In this document: in pieces, positions 7,652-12,682 of the stretch
Position numbering within the stretch: position 1 is the first letter of the stretch
Layout of the letters: every line of letters begins with the position of its first letter
NCBI GenBank assembly: GCA_937927905.1
Contig: CALFWP010000059.1
Coordinates: 1 to 12,682 of the forward strand
DNA length: 12,682 nucleotides
DNA from: an uncultured Neomegalonema sp.
GTDB lineage: Bacteria > Pseudomonadota > Alphaproteobacteria > Rhodobacterales > Rhodobacteraceae
Direction: 5' to 3'
Translations under genes and position numbers: made by a program
Notes under the pieces: model-generated
The model's database searches: none
What the model was told of the DNA's origin: nothing
The model's input: the letters and a program-made list of their open reading frames with translations, nothing else

Positions 7652-8449
7652 ATGGCAATTTCCCTTCATACAGCGCAGGTCAGGGCCGGTACGGACAGAC
7701 CCGGCGCGCCGCTTCTGATTGCGCACGGGTTTTTGGGACAGGGACGCAACTTCGGCACCCTGGCCCGCGCTTATTCGAAAAAACGACGTATCATCAGCGT
7801 GGATATGCGCAATCACGGTGCATCTCCATGGCATGATGTCATGGATTATGACGCCATGGCGGAGGATCTGGCCGCTGTCATCCGGACGGAATGCCATGGT
7901 CATGCGCATATTCTGGGGCATTCCATGGGCGGTAAGGCGGCGATGGTTCTGGCGCTTCAGCATCCTGAATTATTGGCGTCTTTGACTGTCGCGGATATTG
8001 CGCCCGTGGCCTATGATCATGATTACAGCATTGAAATCAATGCGATGCGCGAAACCCCGCTGGACGGCGTGACCCGCCGGTCAGAGGCGGACCGCCTGTT
8101 GAGCGCCGCCGTGCCGGATGCGGCAATGCGGGCATTTTTCCTGCAAAATCTAAGTGTCAGCGAGGGCACCGCGCGCTGGAAACCCAATCTGGATGTGCTG
8201 TACCGCGCATTACCGCAGATGACCGGTTGGCCGCAGATGCCCGCCGGTGCGCGCTATGACGGGCCGGTTCTGTTTGTCCGCGGCGGCAACAGTCCCTATG
8301 TGCAGGATCAGCATAAAGCGGGGATTTTCGCGCTGTTCCCGAGGGTTGAATACGCGACCGTCGAGGGCGCGGGGCATTGGCTTCATGCGGAGCAGCCGGA
8401 GGCCTTTTTTACGCAAACCGACGGATTTCTGGACCGGACAGCACGCTGA
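7652..8449 (+). CDS. YbfF-like alpha/beta hydrolase (esterase)
   Basis: A 265-residue cytoplasmic serine hydrolase. The oxyanion region is LLIAHGFLGQGRNF and the nucleophile elbow is GHSMGG with Ser91. The proposed acid is Asp115 in VADIAPV and the histidine is His242 in GHWLHAEQP. DMRNHGASPW and GGNSPYV are characteristic of YbfF/ABHD11-type esterases, which cleave short to medium acyl (thio)esters in vitro. No signal peptide is present. The gene follows the PilZ-like gene by about 40 bases on the same strand, so the two may be co-transcribed. The physiological substrate is not known. Confidence 0.88.
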   Translation: MAISLHTAQVRAGTDRPGAPLLIAHGFLGQGRNFGTLARAYSKKRRIISVDMRNHGASPWHDVMDYDAMAEDLAAVIRTECHGHAHILGHSMGGKAAMVLALQHPELLASLTVADIAPVAYDHDYSIEINAMRETPLDGVTRRSEADRLLSAAVPDAAMRAFFLQNLSVSEGTARWKPNLDVLYRALPQMTGWPQMPAGARYDGPVLFVRGGNSPYVQDQHKAGIFALFPRVEYATVEGAGHWLHAEQPEAFFTQTDGFLDRTAR

Positions 8450-8547
8450 AGCCGCACGGCACGCGGGGAAGCCCCTGACCGGTTGTGCGCTGCACGGACG
8501 GACGGTAGCGCTTGCCCCGCAAACGGTCCTGCTCCATGCTGCGCGGG

Positions 8548-9699
8548 ATGAGCGTGGAAGAAACATATGATCGTATCCGGAACGCACTGACAACCCTGTC
8601 ATACGAGCTTTGGGTTCTTCGGGGCATCGCGTTGGTTCTGTTTTACTTTTATGGTCTGCTGACCGGCACGCTGACAGGTCAGATGTGGGAGTTGTTGACG
8701 GTTACCGGGGCCTCCGAAGGCGAGGACTATAAGGGTGTCCGTGATCTCGGTCTGTTTCTGGTGGCGGTGGTGGGCGCGCCGTTTGTGGTTTACCGGTCCT
8801 GGGTGCTGGGGTGGCAGGCGGAGACAGCGGAAAAACAGGCGGCGCTGGTCGAGGACCGTAATTTTTCCGACCTGTTTACCCGCGCGGTGGAACAGCTCGG
8901 CACCGATAAAACCGTGAAGGTCAGGGCGGAAAATCAGGACGGCGCGCCGGTCACACTGGAGGAGACACGGGCGAATATCGAGGTGCGCCTCGGCGCGATT
9001 TATGCCCTGCAACGCATCAGCCGCGCCTCGGAAAAGGATCATATTCCGGTGATGCAGACCCTGTGCGCCTATATCCGCGAAAACGCCATTGCGGGCGAAC
9101 CGGTGGAGATCACGGAATTTGATCCGGAGGCCTTTATCACCCTGCGCTCCGATGTCCGTGCCGCCCTGTCGGTTATCAAAGAGCGCAGCGTAGAACGCCG
9201 CGCCTATGAACAGGCACAGGATTTCCGCCTTGATTTCCGCCACGCCAATTTGCAACGCGCCGATCTTGCCAAGGCGGATTTTGAGCGCGCGGATTTATCC
9301 GAAGCGCGCTTAGAGGGGGCGATGATGGACGGGGCGGTGATGAACGACGCGGTGATGAACTGGGCGCGGATGAACCACGCGAAGATGGACGGGGCGATGA
9401 TGTACGGGGCGATGATGGACCACGCGGTCATGAACTGGGCGCGGATGAACGGGGCGTCTCTCCAATCAGCGAAGCTGACGTTGTGCAACATTCACTCCGT
9501 CAACGCCAGCTTCGCTGATTTTACCGGTGCACAGGATTTAACGCAAGACCAACTCGATTCCTGTTTCGGCTGTGCCGGGACCAGAATCCCCGACGGCTTG
9601 CAGCGCCCCGGTCACTGGCACCCGACCCCGCTTGACGATGACGATAAACGCGAAGCCGCCTACCAAGCCTGGCTCAAAACCCACCGGTCTGCCCATTGA
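8548..9699 (+). CDS. Membrane-anchored pentapeptide-repeat protein with Met-centred repeats
   Basis: A 383-residue protein. Two N-terminal membrane helices (about 21-40 and 66-82) are followed by a helical segment (VYRSWVLGWQAETAE) and a conserved block near residue 146 (VRLGAIYALQRISRASEKDH, then VMQTLCAYIRE). This order is typical of alphaproteobacterial membrane pentapeptide proteins. From ANLQR onward about 18 five-residue repeats should form a right-handed quadrilateral beta-helix facing the cytoplasm. The first five have Leu/Phe in the centre, then nine in a row have Met (AMMDG to ARMNG, residues 258-302). A polar tail follows. The start is uncertain: ATG 8548 (MSVEETYD), ATG 8536 and TTG 8512 are all in frame without a clear ribosome site. 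The function is unknown; in this class the repeats are thought to serve protein contacts. Confidence 0.85.
   Translation: MSVEETYDRIRNALTTLSYELWVLRGIALVLFYFYGLLTGTLTGQMWELLTVTGASEGEDYKGVRDLGLFLVAVVGAPFVVYRSWVLGWQAETAEKQAALVEDRNFSDLFTRAVEQLGTDKTVKVRAENQDGAPVTLEETRANIEVRLGAIYALQRISRASEKDHIPVMQTLCAYIRENAIAGEPVEITEFDPEAFITLRSDVRAALSVIKERSVERRAYEQAQDFRLDFRHANLQRADLAKADFERADLSEARLEGAMMDGAVMNDAVMNWARMNHAKMDGAMMYGAMMDHAVMNWARMNGASLQSAKLTLCNIHSVNASFADFTGAQDLTQDQLDSCFGCAGTRIPDGLQRPGHWHPTPLDDDDKREAAYQAWLKTHRSAH
9319..9453 (+). repeat. Tandem 15-bp repeats coding Met pentapeptides
   Basis: Nine consecutive 15-base units encode A-x-M-x-x pentapeptides (AMMDG, AVMND, AVMNW, ARMNH, AKMDG, AMMYG, AMMDH, AVMNW, ARMNG). 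The unit pair at 9349-9375 recurs at 9424-9450 with a single base change (AVMNWARMN), exactly 75 bases or five repeats apart. That points to a fairly recent internal duplication. Confidence 0.88.
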
Positions 9700-9735
9700 C
9701 CCCGCCCGCAATCGGACGCAAAATCCGCCGGTGAT

Positions 9736-9742
9736 AAGGAGG
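9736..9742 (+). promoter_or_regulatory. Strong ribosome binding site of the Rieske gene
   Basis: AAGGAGG lies 7 bases before the ATG at 9750. It is the closest match to a full Shine-Dalgarno sequence in the window, stronger than those of neighbouring genes, and it fixes the start codon. Confidence 0.85.
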
Positions 9743-9749
9743 ATTTGCC

Positions 9750-10874
9750 ATGGATATGAAGCGCCCCGATCCGCGCGCCGACCGGTTCAGCGCCGTGCCC
9801 GATCAGTCCTACACCATCGCCGCGCGGCTTTATCACGATCCGGATTTCTACGCCGATGAACAGCGCGACATCTTTCACCGCTCCTGGATGTTCGCCGGTC
9901 ATATCAGCGACCTGCGCGACGCGGGGGATTACATCACCGCCGACTTCGCCGGACAGCGCATTTATGTCATCCGCAGCAACGACGGCACCCTCAAGGCGTT
10001 TTTCAACGTGTGCCAGCATCGCGGGCATTCTTTGCTCAGCGGAAAGGGCAGGGCGAAATCCCTGATCGTCTGTCCCTATCACGCCTGGTCCTATGACCGT
10101 GACGGCACGCTGATTGCCGCCAATAACTGTGACCATGTCGCCGGTTTTGATAAGCGCGAATTCGACCTGCCCGCGCTTGCGGTGGATACCTTCGCCGGTT
10201 TCGTCTTTGTCAATCTTGACCCCGACGCGCGCCCCATGGCCGAAGTTTATGACGGCGCGGAACAGGCGCTGAAGCGCTTCCGCACCGGCACGGAGAATTT
10301 CACCCCCGATGACAGCGTGCAATTCGACATCCAAGGCAACTGGAAAAACGTCGGGGATAACCTGCTCGAATGCTATCATTGTGCGCCCGCGCATAAGGCG
10401 TTTGTCGATCTGGTCGATATGAAAACCTATCAGGTCGAGACGCATAAATACTGGTCGGTGCAATACGGCACCTGCCGCCCGCAGAACAGCGCTTATGATT
10501 TCGAGGCGGGCGGGGACGAGCGGTTCTGTACGCTCTATCTCTGGCCCGGGTTGGCCTTTACCGTCTTTCCCGGCATTGACGGCATCAGCACGTTTTCTTT
10601 TGTCCCCACCGCGCCGGAGGTGACGCGGCAGGACTTTACCTATTACCGCCCCCATGCGGCCTGTTCGGAAACCGAGGAAAAAGCCTTTGCGTATTTCCGC
10701 GATGTGCTCGGGCCGGAGGATGTGGATCTGGTGGAAAATGTACAGCGGGGCCTGCATTCGCTCGGTTATCATCAGGGCCGCATTATGGTCGATGCCGCGC
10801 GCTCCGAACTCAGCGAGCACGCCCTGCACCATTTCCAGAACCTCGTCATGACCGAAATGGCGGATTACGTCTGA
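9750..10874 (+). CDS. Rieske non-heme iron oxygenase, alpha subunit (quaternary-amine demethylase-like)
   Basis: A 374-residue terminal oxygenase. The Rieske [2Fe-2S] site is C88-x-H90 (CQHRGH) and C108-x2-H111 (CPYH), 17 residues apart as usual. The mononuclear iron ligands appear as His210 and His215 in ECYHCAPAH and probably Asp324 in GPEDVDLVE. The residue bridging the two iron sites is Glu207, where ring-hydroxylating dioxygenases have Asp (GDAYH-type). Glu here is a feature of carnitine, glycine betaine and stachydrine oxygenases (CntA, GbcA, Stc2). The C-terminal VQRGLHSLGYHQGR and SEHALHHFQ also fit that group. I infer oxidative N-demethylation of a small trimethylammonium or related compound; the exact substrate is open. 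No reductase, ferredoxin or beta subunit lies nearby. The gene is 50 bases after the pentapeptide gene with a strong ribosome site, so co-transcription is possible. Confidence 0.85.
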   Translation: MDMKRPDPRADRFSAVPDQSYTIAARLYHDPDFYADEQRDIFHRSWMFAGHISDLRDAGDYITADFAGQRIYVIRSNDGTLKAFFNVCQHRGHSLLSGKGRAKSLIVCPYHAWSYDRDGTLIAANNCDHVAGFDKREFDLPALAVDTFAGFVFVNLDPDARPMAEVYDGAEQALKRFRTGTENFTPDDSVQFDIQGNWKNVGDNLLECYHCAPAHKAFVDLVDMKTYQVETHKYWSVQYGTCRPQNSAYDFEAGGDERFCTLYLWPGLAFTVFPGIDGISTFSFVPTAPEVTRQDFTYYRPHAACSETEEKAFAYFRDVLGPEDVDLVENVQRGLHSLGYHQGRIMVDAARSELSEHALHHFQNLVMTEMADYV

Positions 10875-10931
10875 GCGACAGGGCTGATTGTCCTCAACTG
10901 TTATTGCATTGGCGCTTTTGATATATCCCTA

Positions 10932-10963
10932 CGGATCGGCTTCGGGTTGCATCCGGAGTTTTT
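10932..10963 (+). terminator. Candidate terminator after the Rieske gene
   Basis: CGGAT (10932-10936) pairs with ATCCG (10951-10955). A short inner stem closes over TTCGG, with two G-T pairs and one bulged base. A run of five T follows (10959-10963). It sits about 60 bases past the stop at 10874. Confidence 0.42.
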
Positions 10964-11217
10964 GCCATTCCGAATATTCGGATAGTAAAATCCATGTAAG
11001 TGTATATTTCTGCAACCATGCCTTACTGGTTGTGTAAAAAATCATGTTATTTTTGAATAACGCAATACTCCCGTTTTTTTTGATATTTTTACATTGATAT
11101 ATAATGTACTATTTCAGCGGATCGGAAAATTCATTTTTCATAAACTAATTATTTTAATTATATTAAAAATATAGTTTTTTCTTGATAGAATTTTATTTTT
11201 ATTATTTATGTCATGAA

Positions 11218-11235
11218 GCAGACTAGAAAGTCTGC
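11218..11235 (+). promoter_or_regulatory. Hairpin in the leader of the RTX gene
   Basis: GCAGACT (11218-11224) and AGTCTGC (11229-11235) form a perfect 7-bp stem with loop AGAA, 64 bases before the RTX start. No T-run follows, so it looks more like an operator or an mRNA leader structure than a terminator. Confidence 0.45.
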
Positions 11236-11299
11236 GTTAATATATTGAACGGATTAAGAAAATTGCGTTCAGTTTTTTGATCTGATTGAGGTGATGTTG

Positions 11300-12100
11300 A
11301 TGTTCAACAATACTGAAGAACGCTTTGTATTTAACGCCGAAGCCCAGTCTCCGGATGTTTCTGCTCCGCTAACCGCACGCAGTGGTTTTTTTAACGGAAC
11401 CACCTTTGGAGATATCACCGGAAACAATCCGGGCTCAAACTCTTCAGGCAATGGGAATGGCTTCCCTTCGTTCGATGATACTACGAACAACGACCCCGGC
11501 TCCAACCCTCCTGATGATAATGATTTTCCGAGTTTTGATGATGTTACCGGTGGAAATATCACCGGTACAAATGCTGATAATATGATCACGACCGGTGCGG
11601 GTAACGACAGGATCAACGGACTCGGCGGCAATGATAACCTGAACGGCGGCAGCGGTGATGATGTGATCAACGGCGGACGCGGTAATGATTTTGTCGTCGG
11701 TGAAAACGGCAATGATACCCTGAACGGCGGCAGCGGGCGTGACATGCTGTTCGGCGGTAGAGGCAATGATGTTATTAACGGCGGTGGCGGTCGTGATACA
11801 ATTATAGCCGGCGGCGGTGACGATGTTATCAACGGCGGACGCGGCAATGATGTTCTGATCGGCGGGCGCGGTGATGACGTGTTTGTCTTCGCGCGCAACA
11901 GCGGCAATGATCGCATTACGGATTTCAATGCAAACGATGATTTGCTGGATATCTCCCGTTTGCGGTTCGATGATGCCGCCGATGCGCTCTCGAATGCAGA
12001 ACAGGTCGGGGACGACGTTTTGTTTACCCTGTCAAACCGAGCCAGCGTCCTCATTGAAAATGTTACTGTCAGTGAGATCGAAGATAGCTTCATCCTCTGA
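11300..12100 (+). CDS. Small RTX-type calcium-binding protein, probable type I secretion substrate
   Basis: A 266-residue acidic, glycine- and asparagine-rich protein without a cleavable signal peptide. Residues 41-84 are a low-complexity linker with two similar units of 21 residues, each ending in FPSFDD (55-60 and 76-81). Residues about 99-193 hold some ten nonapeptide repeats of the GGxGxDxUx type (GGSGDDVIN, GGRGNDVLI), which bind calcium in a parallel beta-roll. The C-terminal 70 residues (VFVFARNSGNDRITDF to DSFIL) resemble the cap and secretion region of RTX exoproteins, ending in an acidic residue followed by hydrophobics. The ATG at 11300 has GAGGTG 6 bases upstream; GTG 11291 and ATG 11294 are alternatives. 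It has no catalytic domain, so a structural, adhesive or matrix role is inferred. No type I exporter is in the window. It is flanked by an AT-rich leader and a terminator. Confidence 0.87.
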   Translation: MFNNTEERFVFNAEAQSPDVSAPLTARSGFFNGTTFGDITGNNPGSNSSGNGNGFPSFDDTTNNDPGSNPPDDNDFPSFDDVTGGNITGTNADNMITTGAGNDRINGLGGNDNLNGGSGDDVINGGRGNDFVVGENGNDTLNGGSGRDMLFGGRGNDVINGGGGRDTIIAGGGDDVINGGRGNDVLIGGRGDDVFVFARNSGNDRITDFNANDDLLDISRLRFDDAADALSNAEQVGDDVLFTLSNRASVLIENVTVSEIEDSFIL

Positions 12101-12160
12101 ATGCAAGTATGCGGGAGTTTTGCGGAGCATTACAACTCCACAGCTTTCTTAAAAACTTCA

Positions 12161-12192
12161 CCGGGTCATTTCTGAAATCATCAATGACCCGG
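12161..12192 (+). terminator. Terminator hairpin after the RTX gene
   Basis: CCGGGTCATT (12161-12170) and AATGACCCGG (12183-12192) form a perfect 10-bp stem with a 12-base loop, 60 bases past the RTX stop. The tail ATTTATAA is only weakly T-rich, but the stem is strong and well placed. Confidence 0.6.
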
Positions 12193-12373
12193 ATTTATAA
12201 CTGGATCAGCTTACTTCATTGTATTGGAAATTTTCGCCGGTATCCGCCCGTGACTCAGATTCGAAACCCCTCAATGCTGAGCTCAGTGATGACCAATAGC
12301 GGGGCAAGATCAAAACGGCATTGCGTAGCAAACGCACCAGGACCAAAACATAGAAATCCCGTACAGTACGTGG
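12193..12373. other. Intergenic stretch without recognisable genes
   Basis: No ORF here looks like a conserved protein in any frame. The only structure seen is the 10-base palindrome CTGAGCTCAG near 12275-12285. The stretch probably belongs to the decayed mobile-element zone to its right. Confidence 0.45.
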
Positions 12374-12522
12374 ATGGAATACGAGAAGGCGATCCACGGT
12401 CTGAGACGGAAACAACGCGCGTTGATTGTCGAGACTGAGCAGTACGCGAACGGCTTGCGGTGCTGCATAACCAGCGGGTGACTTGCGGGAAAACACTGGA
12501 GGCTTTCGGCGTAACCGATCTA
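12374..12522 (+). pseudogene. Decayed small helical ORF, frameshifted and cut by an IS
   Basis: From the ATG at 12374 the frame reads MEYEKAIHGLRRKQRALIV and on to ETEQ, then degenerates (YANGLRCC) to a stop near 12479. From 12442 another frame continues sensibly as VRERLAVLHNQRVTCGKTLE and then AFGVTD, up to the CTAG at 12520. Joined, the two look like one charged coiled-coil protein with a -1 frameshift near 12431-12442. The pattern (MEYxxALxGLxRKR, later LxxFGxTD) recalls short alphaproteobacterial proteins of unknown function often found near recombinases; this is from memory, not a search. Its 3' end appears to be replaced by the IS left end. I see no slippery heptamer, so decay is likelier than programmed frameshifting. 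Confidence 0.5.
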
Positions 12523-12682
12523 GGCTGTGTGGACGAATTGACTCACCGTGCTTGAAAGGGATTCCAGCGCGCGTTTCTTGATGATTCATAGGACATCGAT
12601 GAATGAACAGGAAACCGTCGATGTCCACAAAGATGAATGAAGATGACTGGAAGGTCGCTCTTGAGGTCTTTCGCGTGTGTTT
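12523..12682 (+). mobile_element. Left end of an IS5-type insertion sequence (partial)
   Basis: The element seems to begin at GGCTGTGTGGACGAATTGAC directly after a CTAG site (12520-12523), a target used by IS5/IS427-type elements. The reverse complement of this end reads FVHTA followed by TAG. This resembles the C-terminus of IS5-type transposases, as expected when the right inverted repeat overlaps the transposase 3' end. A transposase-like start follows about 100 bases inside. The right end lies beyond the window, so boundaries and family are provisional. Confidence 0.5.
12621..12682 (+). CDS. Transposase N-terminus, IS5-type (3' partial)
   Basis: Only 20 residues are visible (MSTKMNEDDWKVALEVFRVC) before the window ends. 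The opening MNEDDWKVALEVFR resembles the N-terminus of IS5-family (DDE) transposases common in alphaproteobacteria. A second ATG lies at 12633; GAACAGGAAA upstream of 12621 is a modest ribosome site. The DDE catalytic residues would lie outside the window. The call depends on recognition of a very short segment and on the inverted-repeat-like end upstream. Confidence 0.5.
   Translation, partial: MSTKMNEDDWKVALEVFRVC

Larger units (their letters stand above)
10875..11299. other. Gene-free AT-rich region
   Basis: These 425 bases carry no credible ORF. After a candidate terminator, base composition shifts to strongly AT-rich (about 11030-11210, many T and A runs). The stretch ends in a short hairpin just ahead of the RTX gene. 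It probably holds the promoter and leader of that gene; I could not single out a convincing -35/-10 pair. Confidence 0.6.

Noticed and set aside
8460..8530. Possible terminator or RNA structure between the hydrolase and pentapeptide genes
   Set aside because: Only a 4-bp GGGG/CCCC stem is seen and no T-run follows, so support is too weak.
8599..9255. 218-codon minus-strand open frame opposite the pentapeptide gene
   Set aside because: Shadow of the GC-rich plus-strand gene, whose domain order is well recognised.
9660..10832. Long antisense open frame (390 codons) opposite the Rieske gene
   Set aside because: It mirrors the codon bias of the well-supported Rieske gene, shows no recognisable family and lacks a ribosome site. 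It is a shadow frame.
11269..12093. Antisense open frame with Pro/Ser/Leu repeats opposite the RTX gene
   Set aside because: The repeats are only the reverse reading of the Gly/Asp nonapeptide repeats; the plus-strand protein has clear RTX motifs.
12240..12290. TTCGAA-containing segment resembling a tRNA T-arm, possible attachment site
   Set aside because: No complementary T-stem, acceptor stem or anticodon arm could be built on either strand.
12206..12628. 140-codon minus-strand open frame at the right end
   Set aside because: It crosses the apparent IS boundary and runs opposite the decayed plus-strand ORF, and its translation looks random.

Overview
The window looks like part of an alphaproteobacterial chromosome. 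The pointers are a YejF-type fused ABC ATPase, a CpaA/Flp pilus pair, a soluble PAS histidine kinase with an alphaproteobacterial-style HELRTPLNAIIGF box, and a YbfF-type esterase. I cannot name the order or genus from sequence alone.

Layout. (1) 1-1190, plus strand: C-terminal three quarters of yejF, the ATPase of a peptide/microcin C-type importer. It is cut by the left window edge. (2) 1187-2020, minus strand: a class III (cpaA/TadV) prepilin peptidase and, upstream of it, a Flp pilin. A perfect 13-bp hairpin separates the two. The other tad/cpa genes are not here. (3) 2176-4329, minus: a large soluble multi-PAS sensor histidine kinase with no response regulator beside it. (4) 4585-6972, minus: a run of four genes, namely a small DUF6324-like protein, a TrmA/RlmD-type RNA uridine methyltransferase without its usual TRAM domain, an M48 metallopeptidase, and a two-helix membrane protein. 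(5) 7210-8449, plus: a small PilZ-like (c-di-GMP receptor) protein and a YbfF-like alpha/beta hydrolase. (6) 8548-10874, plus, visibly GC-richer: a membrane-anchored pentapeptide-repeat protein with a methionine-centred repeat block, then a Rieske oxygenase alpha subunit whose active site resembles the quaternary-ammonium demethylases. (7) 10875-11299: an AT-rich gene-free leader. (8) 11300-12100, plus: a small RTX-type calcium-binding protein with a type I secretion-like C-terminus, followed by a hairpin terminator. (9) 12101-12682: a gene-poor mobile-element zone. It holds a decayed small ORF that appears to be interrupted at a CTAG site by the left end of an IS5-type insertion sequence. The transposase start runs off the right edge.

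How the genes fit together. Several products concern the surface and its signalling: Flp pilin and its peptidase, a PilZ protein, a sensor kinase, and a secreted RTX protein. The sequence does not prove they act in one pathway. The rest is housekeeping (RNA methylation, proteolysis, peptide import) or catabolic (Rieske oxygenase). I found no defence island, CRISPR array or RNA gene. The points most worth following up are the methionine pentapeptide protein, the orphan Rieske enzyme with a bridging glutamate, the stand-alone RTX protein, and the IS insertion at the right end.
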